Below the pieces are notes generated by a model. It worked only from the letters and a program-made list of their open reading frames with translations, searched no databases and had not been told where the DNA came from. The position numbers were made by a program, and so were the translations under genes. A stretch of 64,000 nucleotides of DNA from Tuctoria greenei (taxonomy: Eukaryota; Streptophyta; Magnoliopsida; Poales; Poaceae): assembly GCA_036927565.1 (NCBI GenBank), contig JAYESD010000111.1:1-64000 (forward strand), in the 5' to 3' direction. Each line of letters starts with the position of its first letter. The stretch's first letter is position 1. Positions 32,725 to 43,861 of this stretch are shown in pieces.

Positions 32725-34082
32725 TGAATGTGGCCTAGAGGGGGGGTTAATAGGCCTTTGAAATTTTTCCTGAAACACTTGCAAAACTCTTAAAAACGGG
32801 AAGGCCAGACTAGTCCGGTGTGAGTGAGGACTAGTCCGGTGTGAGTAAGCACAACTATGAAATTCAGATCTTTTTGATATTTTCTTTGAATCTCTTGCAG
32901 TGGAATGTAGTAAACTGTACTAACAACTCTAGCAAGTGTTAATGGTAAATGATTTGCATGTGGGATACAAGATTAACACAAGTTGCAAATATAATCAAGT
33001 GTATGCCTTAGATAGTGATGTTAGTGAAAAGTATGGATCAGTAACACATGAGACAAGTGATTTTTACCGAGGTTCGATCTCACTAAAGAGATCTACTCCT
33101 CAATGAGGAAGCCCACACAGAGTCGGGTCTGTTCAAACCCTTTTCTCTCATCAAGTTACCACACAAGGCTGACTTGAGTTCCACTATCACGGGGTAATCA
33201 CCAAGTTGGTGGGGCAACCTCACACACTGAGGGCTCCCACGAGATTACAAACGAAAAGAGAGATTAACACACTCAAATAATTACATGATAATCAATACGG
33301 GTGTGTGAGGAATAAAACCCAAGATCTCAATGTCAATGAGATTGTTCACTCTCCCTTTTCCAATTGCCAACTCCCAAAGATTTGACTCTTAGGGCCTTAG
33401 AATGTGTGGAGAGGAGTGTTTTTATGCTCTTGGATGCAGTGGAGGCGCTAGGGTTCTTGGTTGGTGGTTATGGGGTTGTGGATCACCTATTTATAGACAT
33501 TTAGAAAAGTTACCGTTTTTATCCCAATGACCGGACTAGTCCGCTAGGGACCGGACTAGCCTGGTGTGCTGAGTCATTTAGACCTGGATATGTGTAACAC
33601 ACATGGAAACTCTAACTTTTGTGAATGTACCAGACTAGTTGGTTGGGGACCGGAGTAGTCCGTTTTTTCCAGAGAGGAAATCAGACTAGGCTGCTCAACA
33701 ACCAGACTAGTCCTCTTTTGGAACTGTAAGAAAAACAGACTAGTCCGCTCAAAAACTAGACTAGTCCTATTTTGGTACTGTGAAAGACCAGACTAGTCCT
33801 CTTTTCCTGCAACTTGAAATATGTTTTAGCCCTTATTCTTTCCGTAATCACTTGAGCTCTTGGGGGTGTGTCTCTTACACACACACCCTACACACTTAGG
33901 ACTACTTTTGCATCTTTCCATCACTTGTTTTCTTCCCTTCCTTGATTGCCATCTTTTCACCTTTTTGCACCTTTTGTTTCATTCTCTGAAATCTTCTCTC
34001 ATCTCAACAAATTTTATTAGGATCTCACTTTTTCGTCATCAATCGTCCAAAACCCACAAGCGTGTGCCTAGATGAACTTTTG
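32725..34082 (-). repeat. 5' LTR of element A
   Basis: Runs from TGAATGTGGCC to CCTAGATGAACTTTTG; the terminal CA expected from the related LTR B has become TG. A TATA box (CTATAAATAG on the minus strand) is at 33487-33496. Upstream of it on that strand, 33530-33800 holds about nine copies of (C/A)(G/A)GACTAGTCCG-like motifs; two more lie at 32812-32850. Confidence 0.8.
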
Positions 34083-36328
34083 TCCAGGCGATGGGTGAGT
34101 GGAGCTCCTGTAGCAGCTGCTGAAGCCAGGAAGCCTGAGCCACACTTTTAGCCACGACGCGGTACTCCGCCTCAACACTCGAGCACAACACCACGGGTTG
34201 CCGCTTCGAGGACCAGGAGACGAGGTTTTCGCCCAGGAAGATGGTGTAGCCAGAGGTGGACCGACGGGTGTCTAGGCAGCCTGCCTAGTCAGTGTCTGTG
34301 TAGACAACCAACTCGGAAGCCGAGTCACGTCAAAGGAGGAGGCCGAAGTCGAGGGCGTCACGCAAGTACCGAAGGCTCCACTGCACAGCGGTGAGGTGCA
34401 GCTCCCACGGGTCACGCATGTGAAGGCACACCAACTGAACTGTGTCGGAGATATCTGGCCTGGGGAAGATGAGATACTAAAGTGCACCTGCAAGACTCCT
34501 GTTGGTAGTCGGGTCACTAATGGGGGTCCTGTCGGCAGAGGAGACCTTTGCCTTGGTATCCAGTGGCATTGAACACGGCTTACACTCAGCCATGCCCGCT
34601 CGCTCGAGGATGTCCATGCAATATTTCCGCTGGTGAAGGAACAAGCCACCTGCACGGTCCTCGACCACAATACACAAGATGTAGTGAAGTTGGCCCAAGT
34701 CCTTCATAGCGAACTTCTATTGCATGGCGAAGATAGTACGCTGAAGGAGAGTCGGACTAGACGCCATCAGTACATTGTCATCAACATATAGGAGAAGGTA
34801 GGCAGTGTCACCCTCCCATTGATAGACAAAAAGCAATATGTCTGACTTGGCCTCAAAGAAGCCCAATGAGATCAGGAAGGAGGCAAACCAGCTGTACCAA
34901 GCTTGGGGTGCCTGCTTCAGACCGTAAAAGGACTTGTTCAGCTTGCATACCATGTCTGGATTAGCTAAATCAACAAACCCTGTCAGCTGACTGCAGTACG
35001 CCATCTCCGTCGAAGTGTCGTGGAGGAAGGCGTTCTTGACATCCAGCTGATGGTCGGGCCAAGAACGCGAGAGAGCCAGCGACAGAATGGTATGAACCGT
35101 CGCCAGCTTCACCACCAGACTGAAGGTCTCGTCATAGTAAACTCCAGGGTGCTGAGTAAAGCCTCAAAGTACCCATTGAGCCTTATATCTCTCCAGAGAA
35201 TCATCCACCTTCTTCTTATGCATGAACACCCACTTGCCTGTGACACTATTGGCACGACTAGGACGGGACACCAGGTCCCTTGTCCGGTTGGCAAGCAGGA
35301 CCGCATACTCTTCCTCCATAGTGCGACCCCAGTGAGGATCGATGAGAGCGCTACAGTCGGAAGATGGTAGGTGATACCGAAGAGGAGGCAGACGGTGAAG
35401 GCGTCGCTGATGAGAGGACGACCCCAAAGAAACGCTCAACCGTCCAAAGAACCCTAGCTGCACATCGAGTCACCATAGGGACGACGTGACCTGGATCCCG
35501 GTGGAGAAGAGGCGGGTGCTACACTGGGGGCTCGGGGCGAGCAGGAGTTAGACCACCAACTCGCTCTCATTGCTAATAGACAAGAGTAGGGTCAGCAAAC
35601 CGCGGTATTGTGGCCGCGCAAGGCACGATAGTAGAGGTCAGAGATGGTGGGGCCACGCGTGGCACAGCTAAGGAGGTCAGAGACGCCGTGGTCGCGCGTG
35701 GTGCGACTAAGGAGGTCGGAGATGTCATGGTCGTGTGTGGCGCTGCTGAGGAGGTTAGAGACACCGGGGCCGCGCGTGGCGCTGCTGGAGGCACCAGAGC
35801 TGCTGGAGCCTGATCACCAACCTGCGCTTGTCGCTGGTAGACAAGAGTGGGGTCAATGAACCAAGACGCCGGGCTTCGGGAGGCACATTCGGTGGTGCCT
35901 GAGGCGCCGGTGCTGCACAGGACACAGCTGTCGACGTCGAAGACGCTAAGGCCGTGCATGGCACAACGGGTGTCGTACCTGCAGAAAAAGGCCAAGGCAG
36001 CTGTAGTGGAGCAGCCTCAGTGTCAGTAGAAAATAGGGAGTCCAACTCTACAGCGGAAGCAGAAGAGGAAGTGGAGAAAGGAAAAGATGACTCGTTGAAG
36101 ATGATGTGTTGAGAGATCAATATACGGTGAGTGGTGAGGTCCAGACATAGGTACCGAGTAGAGTGAGGCGCAAGCTTATGTGGGGCAGTAGCAGAAAGGT
36201 TAGGGTAGCAAGCGCACCCGAAACTCGAAGGTGGTCATAAAGAGGGGTGATGCCATACAAGGCAAAGTAAGGGGTACGTGCACGAATCGCCTTGGCAGGA
36301 AGACGATTAATGAGAAATGTGGCAGTTT
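34083..36328 (-). mobile_element. Copia element E, internal fragment (RNase H to integrase)
   Basis: A different copia lineage, Ale/Retrofit-like by its residues. From right to left: integrase C-terminal part (FLINRLPAKAIRARTPYF, ~36260-36328), a linker with a 39-bp minisatellite, RT (LDVKNAFLHDTSTEMAY, FYGLKQAPQAWY, LLLYVDDNVLMAS with YVDD intact, MKDLGQLHY), and RNase H (CLDTRRSTSGYTIFLGENLV, SSVEAEYRVV). Stops: TAG after AGAL (~34480), TGA after AQWVL (~35162), a stop before the MKDLG segment (~34718) and TAG after YTDTD (~34288). Element A interrupts it in RNase H and element B in integrase. The remaining ends are outside or deleted. Confidence 0.85.
35596..35790. repeat. 39-bp minisatellite in the element E linker
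   Basis: Four clear 39-bp units from 35635 (AGGTCAGAGA...GCTAAGG) and one diverged unit before them encode a 13-residue Ser/Leu/Thr/Pro/Ala repeat on the minus strand. It lies in the integrase-RT linker, which tolerates length change. About 250 bp around it is itself partly duplicated (GACAAGAGTAGGGTCA at 35580 and 35840). Confidence 0.8.
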
Positions 36329-38000
36329 TGGATGTAGCCCAGAGGGGGGGGTGAATAGGCTTTTTGACCTTTTGTCAGGTCCTGAAACACTTAACAAATC
36401 GATCAAATACAGAGAGATCGGACTAGTCCGGTACTGTGCGGACTAGTCCAATATTCGCGGACTAGAAAAAACAAGTTTAATCGATAATTTCACTTCTATT
36501 ACCCTATGCAGCGGAAAGTAAATAGCAACTTGTATGTATTAGAACAGTGAAAAAGTTTATGACAAGGATCAACTTTAATTCCAATTTTTTAACGTGAGTT
36601 ACACAAGATTATGTAAACCCTACAATGTGATGAATAATGAAACAAAAGTGCACAATACACGATTTTATCCTGTGGTTCGATTCCCGGGAAGGAAATCTAC
36701 ATCCACGTTGAGGAGTCCACAGAGGACCAGGTCTTTACCGACCCTACCCTTGTCGAATCGCCACAGAGGCCGATTCTCTTCCACTAACCACAAAGAGGAA
36801 AACAATTGTGTTCAAGGGGCCTTCTCACAAGTTGAGGGCTCCTCAATATTTACAATGAAGAACGCCACCAAACACACTCCAAAGATATGCAATAAACAAC
36901 AAGAGTGTATGAGAGATTCAAACCCAAGTGCTCAAGGTCGTGTGGAACAAGTCTCTCCTTTTGATCAATGCTAATCCTCAAAGATTTGATCTTTCTAGGG
37001 TTAAAATGTGTGGAGAGATGTGTTTGTAGGGCTCTTGGGAGGTGCGACGGTGCAGGGGTTCGAGAGATATGGTTGTAGGGCCATACACCTCTATTTATAC
37101 TAGGATTTTCAAAAGTTACCGTCAGGGTTTGCGATGTCCGGACTAGTCCGTGGTGGACTCCGGACTAGTCCGGTGTGCGGCGTGTGGGAAACCCTAAGTG
37201 TTCCGAGATATCGGAATTGTCCGAAAATGTCCGGACTAGTCTGGTCTGGGCTCTGGATGTGTTAGGACTAGTCCATCATATATTGGACTAGTCCGGTGTG
37301 CGACGTGTGGGAAACCCTAAGTGTTCCGAGATATTGGACTTGTCCGTAAATGTCCGAACAAGTCTGATCTGGGCTCTGGATGTGTTCGGACTAGTCCGCC
37401 ATATATCGAACTAGTCCGGTGTGGTGAACCTCATGTAGAATTGAATACAAGTCTGCATTTGGAGGACTTGTCCAATTTTAGTCAAAGAGTTTTCAGACTA
37501 GTCCGTGGTGATATCAGACTTGTCTGGTATCGTGAAAGATTGTGGGGCTAATGGACAAGTTCAGACTTGGAGCACTTGTCCGATTTTAGTCAGAAGATTA
37601 TCGGACAAGTCTGTGGCGATATCGGACTAGTCCAGTGCTGTGTAAAATGGAGTACTTGCGGACAAGTCCGCACTGGGGAGACTTGTCTGTTTCTAGTTAG
37701 AGACATATCGGACTAGTCCGGTGTGTATCGGACTAGTCCGGTTTTCCTGTGAATTGTGCAGTGAGTTAAATTGTTTGTTAACTTGAGCTCTTGGGTGTGT
37801 TTCTCCAACACACTCCATTCAAAATGATCTAATCTTTTCATCTCTTGAGCTCTTTTTCTTTTGATTCCTATTCTCCTTTCTTTTTGAGCTTTCCTCCTAA
37901 ATTCTTTAAAACCTGCGCTCATCTCAACAATTTTGTTAAGATCTCATTTGTTTGTCATAAATCAACCAAAACCCACAAGGGATGCCTAGATGCACTTTCA
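36329..38000 (-). repeat. 3' LTR of element B, 1672 bp
   Basis: From TGGATGTAGCCC to GATGCACTTTCA. TATA box at 37091-37100 (GTATAAATAG on the minus strand). The U3 contains more than twenty palindromic motifs and two tandem copies of a 123-bp segment that includes several of them. Confidence 0.9.
36418..37745. repeat. array of CGGAC-WW-GTCCG palindromes in LTR B
   Basis: Over twenty copies of CGGACTAGTCCG and variants with TT or AA centres (CGGACTTGTCCG, CGGACAAGTCCG). Three are near 36420-36470 and the rest lie at 37136-37745, upstream of the TATA box on the element's own strand. Perfect 12-bp palindromes occur at ~37138, 37163, 37706 and 37730. Confidence 0.85.
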
Positions 38001-38016
38001 ATCTCCCCCTTTTTGG
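38001..38016 (-). other. polypurine tract of element B
   Basis: On the minus strand CCAAAAAGGGGGAGAT lies directly before the 3' LTR and primes plus-strand DNA synthesis. Its position proves that the LTR at 36329-38000 is the 3' one. Confidence 0.85.
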
Positions 38017-38422
38017 TGATTGATGACAAGCAATTGAGATTTACACAAATATGATAAAATTTCAGATTTTCATAAAGTGTGCACATATGAGCTTTGAGAA
38101 AAATAGGCAATGTAGAAATAAGACATATGTGCACTCTTTATGGTAGGGTTCGAAACTACGTGTTTTTGAGCAATAATCTTGATGTGAATAAGATAAAAGT
38201 ATAATCACAACAACATCAAGATTATCAGGCATGAATTTCAAATTCAGAGCATAAAACATAGATCATAAGCATAACAGAGTCATCGTTTCACAACACATGT
38301 CCATAAGCATAATGAGAGCATAATCAAAATTTTACAGCACCAAAAGAAACACAAATAGAACTCTCATCTCTCAACCTACTGCTAGGACCTAATACTCCCC
38401 CTCAATCTATCCCCCTTTGGCA

Positions 38423-39756
38423 TCAAGGCGCCAAAAAGAAGCAGAGGAGGGATCTACTCGTCACAGGCTCACTCCGCGTTGTCGATTCTTTCATTGTCTT
38501 CATCTTCAAGCAAGAAGGATGAGGGTGAGAGCCACTCATCATTCCCCCAATGCCAAAATAGGCAAGCTCGAAATGTGAAAGAGTAGGAAGCTCCAAGAAG
38601 TCAGAGGCGGAGTCCTCTGATATGACTGGAGACCTAATAGGCTCAATCTCTAGTTTTCGGCATATTGCTTTGATATTGTCCTTCATGTACCGCATTTCCT
38701 CCTTTCTTGCCTTTTTCATATTGTGAACTTTCACCTCAGTCTTGCGGCAAGAACCAAATATACCTGTCAGGTACTTCATGATCCCACTGGCTGATCCTTT
38801 GTTAGATGAGGGGCCCTAGTGCCAGAGGATGGCCTTGTATCTTCTTGAGCTTTTTCTGGATGTTCCTCACTTGAGGCAGGTGAGGGAGCAGTTGGGAGAG
38901 AGGCTTGAGGAGGCTTCTGAGGCCTTAGAGGAGTATGCTCTACATTCTTCACAAACTTAATTCCTGTGAATTTTTCAATCATAAACATCAAGTATGGTGC
39001 ATAGCCACAAGAGTGGTTCGGTGTGCAGGAGATGTTCACCATGTCATTCCAGATGCAGTCGAAGATGTCAAGCTTCCTCTTCTTGCTAATCACTTTCATC
39101 AAGGTTCTCAAGTAACGTTGGACACTCCCAGCATCTCCATCCTTTGGAGCAATCGTCTTCCGGAGTACTCTATTAGGAACCATGAAGAAGGGTTTCATGT
39201 TGTTGGTTGAGGGAGGACTGTACTTGAGGCGAGTATCATAGAGAAAGTCCATTTTGTCCTTCTCCAAAACACCAATATTGTGAATAATGATCTCATTGCT
39301 GCTAGTGTCCTCAAGGTGCAGCAGCCTAGCAAACTCATCATAAGTAACAGTGTACTTGGATCCATGTGTCATCCAAGTCACTCTCTCTTCTTCATCGCTG
39401 GCGAAGTAGCAAGTTGCAAAGAATAGAGTGATGACCTCATCATTCCAGTTATACCTGAAGGCAAACAAGTCCTTGAGGCCATGTCTCTCCTCAGCCTCTA
39501 TCACTTCATCAAAGGCTTGATAGTTCTTTCTCTCAAAATGTGCCCAGTCGATCCATTGGTTGTGGGCCAATGGAGTCTTCATCTGATGGTACACGGTACT
39601 GTAGTAGTCCTCGTGGAAGTTGCTCCAAAATATGTGATCAACTGCCTTTTTGTCATCACTATAAGCATCAATTTTCCTCAACTTTGAAGCCACATCACTT
39701 CCTTTACCATTGAACTTTTCCTCAAAGTCAGATATGTCCTCGTTTGAGCTCGACAT
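38423..39756 (-). pseudogene. third ORF of element B
   Basis: The extra ORF of grass SIRE/Maximus elements, placed between pol and the PPT. The ATG at 39756 starts MSSSNEDISDFEEK. Conserved phrases are FHEDYYSTVYHQMK, QWIDWAHFERK, GLKDLFAFRYNWNDEVI, FATCYFASDEEERVTWMTHG and FARLLHLED. A Pro/Ser-rich stretch follows. A frame break near 38779 separates the last ~118 residues (MKYLTGIFGSC, KARKEEMRYMKDNIKAI), which resemble the usual helical end. The protein's role is unknown. There is no signal peptide or membrane segment, so an envelope role is not supported here. Confidence 0.7.
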
Positions 39757-39846
39757 TGTCTTGACAAGAAAGTTATACATGACATAGATAAGGATTGGTA
39801 GCAAGGAAAGGAATTGAGTTGAAGAAGATTAGGGTTTTCTTCAGCT

Positions 39847-40410
39847 AACATCAGACTTGTCCGTTGCTCGGGTGCGGACTAGTCTGGGGTACCGGACTTG
39901 TCTGCACTGATAACGGACTAATTCGATATTCAGTTGCTCGAACCCGAACTAGCAGGATAATGGAGTTTCTCAACGCACAAACAAAGCAATGTAGTTGCAG
40001 TACTACAAGGGAGCATGTATTGACAGGAAGAACTAGGCTATTTGAACAAAAAGAAAGGAAAATCGAAGGTTCTAGGGTTTGGAGAGAAATTTTACCAAAT
40101 CCTTCGATTCTAGGCGTTGAAGGAGTTTTGATGCGGACAATTCCGTGGTCTTCGATCCCCTTGCAATGGAGATCAAATCCCACGAAAACTTGAGTGGATT
40201 TGATGGAGGACTTGCCAAATCGCCTTGAGAGCACTTGAGTAAGGAGAGAGAATGTGAGAGGAGTTGTGAGGAGGAAGGAGATTAGGGTTGAGCCAGTCCT
40301 AGGGTTATGGAGTCGAAAAATTGGACTAGTCCGGTCTAGCGGACACTCTGCAGACTAGTCTGCAATGTGCAGACTAGTCCGGAGTAACCACGGACTAGTC
40401 TGTGGTCACC
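39847..40410. repeat. CGGAC-type motif clusters between pol and the third ORF of element B
   Basis: Two clusters: 39847-39930 (CAGACTTGTCCG, CGGACTAGTCTG, CGGACTTGTCTG, CGGACTAATTCG) and 40322-40410 (GGACTAGTCCGG, CAGACTAGTCTGC, CAGACTAGTCCGG, CGGACTAGTCTG). The motif is the one found in LTR B, yet this sequence is internal and not LTR-derived. Confidence 0.8.
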
Positions 40411-40644
40411 AAGACAAAAACAAATAGACCTTTTGTATATATTCGAAGGTGCTTAAAAAGAAAATAGGGAGCAAAACACATAAATATTCTTGATGAATAT
40501 GATCAGTACTCATAAAACAATCAAGTTATGACCATAATTCACCAAGATCAAGTAATTATCATAGTTTTTCGGAGAAAATAGAGAGAGATAATTTTTCAAC
40601 ACAATCAACATGATTTTGAAGGTGGCATACAAGTATGCAAGTTT

Positions 40645-43600
40645 TCAAGCCACGTTCCGAGCATCAAGGATATTTAGTTCATTTCGGAGCTCACAAAAGC
40701 GTTTTTCATCAAGTCGCTTGGTACAGATATCAGTTAGTTGTTTTTTAGTGTTGACATGGGAAATAGTTATGTCTCCTTTCATTGAGTGATCTCTCAAAAT
40801 ATGATGTCGTATGTCTATGTGTTTGGTTCTTGAGTGCTCAACAGGATTATGGGCAATTTTAAGGGCACTCTCACTGTCACAAAGGAGTAGAATATGGCTC
40901 ATATTGTAACCATAATCCCTTAGAGTTTGTCGCATCCACAGGAGTTCTGCACAACAACTCCCGGCTACAACATACTCCCGCTTCGACCGTGGATAAGGAA
41001 ATGTAATTTTGTTTCTTGAAGGACCAAGAGACTAGGAATCTACCTAGAAATTAGCAAGTACCGGAGGTACTTTTTCTATCTACTTTGCATCTGGCATAAT
41101 CCGCATCGGAGTATCCAATGAGATTGAATTTTGAACCTTTAGGATAGCAAAGGCCTAGGTCGGGTGTATGAACTGAATATCGCAAGATCCTTTTACGGCT
41201 GTCAAATGACATTCCTTAGGATTGGCTTGAAATCTCGCACAAAAACATACACTCAACATGATTTCAGGCCTAGATGCACATAAATAAAGTAAGGAGCCCA
41301 TCATTGAGCGGTATACCTTTTGATCCACATTTGGTCCATCTTCATTAAGATCCAAGTGTCTATTTGTCGCCATGGGAGTCTTTATGGGCTTTTTTTTGTC
41401 CATTCCAAATTTCTTGAGAATGTCTTGCGTGTACTTTGTTTGGCTTATCAATGTCCCTTCTTTTTGTTGCTTCACTTGGAATCCTAAAAAGTATCTCAAC
41501 TCTCCCATTATGGACATCTCGAATCTATCTGTCATAATCTTACTAAACTCTTGACAAAAAGATTTGTTAGTTGAAGCAAATATAATATCATCAACATAGA
41601 TTTGGAAAATGAATAGATCATTATCAAAATGCTTAGTAAACAAGGTGTAGTCAGATTTGCCAACCCTAAAACCATTTTCAATCAAAAAATCTCTAAGGCA
41701 CTCATACCAAGCTCTAGGATCTTGTTTGAGGCCATAGAGAGCCTTACGCAGTTTGTATACATGGTCGGGAAACTCTTGATCTTCAAACCCAGGGGGTTGC
41801 TCCACGTACATCTCCTCCTTGATCGGTTTGTTGAGGAAGGCACTTTTCACATCCATTTGATAAAGCTTGAAGTCATGGTGAGTAGAATATGCAAGTAATA
41901 TACAAATCGATTCAAGCCTAGCTACAGGAGGAAAAGTCTCGTCGAAATACAAACCTTCGATTTGTGAATACCCTTTGTCCACAAGTCGTGCCTTGTTCCT
42001 TGTCACCACCTTTTGTTCGTCTTGCTTGTTGCAGAAGACCCATTTGGTGCCGACGACGTTGAACTTGGGTCTTTCAACAAGTTCCCACACTTCATTCCTT
42101 TTGAAGTTTTTCAATTCTTCTTGCATCGCCACCACCCAATCTAGATCCTTTAATGCATCTTCAACCCTGTGTGGTTCCAAAGAGGATACAATTGAGTAAT
42201 GTTCACAAAAATTAGCTATACAAGATCGAGTTGTTATTCCCATTTGGATGTCATCGATTATGTTGTTGGCGGGGTGATCTCTTTGGATGCATTGATGTAC
42301 TCTTGGATGGGGCACTCTTGATCTTGAATCTTCATGGTCATCATCTTCTTCTCCCCCTGGATGGTTGCCTTCATTGATGTGTGGATCACCTTTTTATTCT
42401 TGAGATTCATCTTGTGTGAAAACTCCCCCTTGACCATTTTCTTCCACTTGTGGTTCATCTTCTTCATTTGCATTTGGAGGTGGCACTTTTGGTCGAATAT
42501 CGCCCACGCCATTCTTCTCAATGCTTGACATGGAGCTTCTTCTTTATCCATCACACATTGATCAACTTTCTCTTCTTGAGAGCCGTTAGTTTCATCGAAC
42601 ACTACATCACGTGCTACTTCAACAAGTCCAGAGGCCTTGTTGAAGACACGATAGGCGTAGAAGTTTGAACATAGCCAAGTAAGAAAACTTCATCATACAT
42701 TGAAGCGAACTTTGAAGTCCTAGGCTTCTTGTTCAAAATATAACATTTAGAACCAAAATCTCGAAAGTATGAAATATTCGGCTTGTTGTCGGTGAGTAGT
42801 TCATACGATGTTTTCTTGAGTAGGCGATGAAGATATAGTCGGTTTATGACGTGACAAGTGGTGTTCACTGGTTTGGACCAAAACCGGTCCGAAGTCTTGT
42901 ATTCAACGAGCATTGTCCTCACCATCTCAATGAGTATTCGGTTCTTCCTTTCGGCTACTCCGTTTTGTTGAGGAGAATATGGTGCTAAAAATTCATGCTT
43001 TATCCCTTCCTTGTCTAGATAGTCCTCAACTTGGGTATTCCTGAACTCTGTTCCATTGTCACTTCGTATGTTCTTGATCGTCAATGAAAATTCATTTTGA
43101 GCTCGCTTGAGAAACTTTTTGAGGGTTCCTTTAGTTTCTGTATTATCATGCAAAAAGAAAACCCACGTGAAGCGAGAAAAATCATCAACAATTATTAAAC
43201 CGTATTTGTTACCGCCGATGCTTATGTAAGCAATTGGACCTAATAGGTCCATGTGAAGGAGCTCAAGCGGTCTTGTTGTAGTCATGAAATTCTTCGCGGG
43301 ATGGGGTGCTCCTACTTGCTTCCCAGCTTGGCACGCACTACAAGGCCTGTCTTTCTCAAAAAACACATCCTTTAAACCTCGGATGTGATCGCCTTTAAGG
43401 AGTTTTTGAAGACTCCTCATACCAACATGTGCTAGCCGTCTATGCCACAGGCAACCCATGTCGGTCTTTGCAATCAAGTATGTGTCAAGTTCGGCTTTAT
43501 CTTTGTTGAAGTCAACTAGATAAAGTTTTCCGTTTAACACACCCTTGAATGCAACCGAGTTATCACTCCTTCTAGAGACGGTCACACTCTCATTAGTGAA

Positions 43601-43861
43601 TAAACAATTATAACCTTTGTCACATAATTGAGATATGGACAAAAGGTTATAATCCAAGAAATCTACGTGTAAAACATAAGAAATAGTATGTTTTGATGAA
43701 ATTGCAATTTTACCGGTACCAAGCACCCTTCCTTGACTATTATCACCAAAGTAAATGCCTTTGCTTGGATCTTCATTTTATTCATAATCTACAAACATTC
43801 TTCTTTCTCCAGTCATGTGATTCATGCATCCACTGCCTAGCACGCATTTAGCTCCACCAGA
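40645..43861 (-). pseudogene. element B pol (protease, integrase, RT, RNase H)
   Basis: Protease at ~43840 reads VLGSGCMNHMTG; the catalytic Asp is Gly. A TAA follows at 43778-43780. Integrase (43726-42614) has the zinc-binding CSACQAGKQ and the three acidic residues in HMDLLGP, RSDNGTEF and VAERKN. A frame change in the linker precedes RT (42315-41155) with ARLVDKGYSQIEG, LYQMDVKSAFLN, YGLKQDPRAWY and IYVDDIIFAS. RNase H is degenerate at 41154-40936; its end (LLCDSESALKIAHNPVEHSR, TKRLDEKRF) is at 40935-40645. The element cannot move by itself. Confidence 0.9.

Larger units (their letters stand above)
29600..34082 (-). mobile_element. Copia element A (SIRE/Maximus-like), 3'-truncated
   Basis: Minus-strand element with 5' LTR at 32725-34082, PBS at 32707-32724, a decayed gag at ~30390-32563, and only scraps of protease (ACCGGAGGAAAGAAAATATT region, ~30330) and RT. 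Sequence at 29745-29960 matches the post-pol stretch of element B (40475-40665), so most of pol has been deleted. A CGGA-type motif cluster near 29628-29680 marks its left limit. No 3' LTR is seen. Confidence 0.8.

Noticed and set aside
36418..37745. CRISPR-like array
   Set aside because: The repeats are palindromes of 12 bp with irregular spacing inside a plant LTR; no cas genes and no such system in plants.
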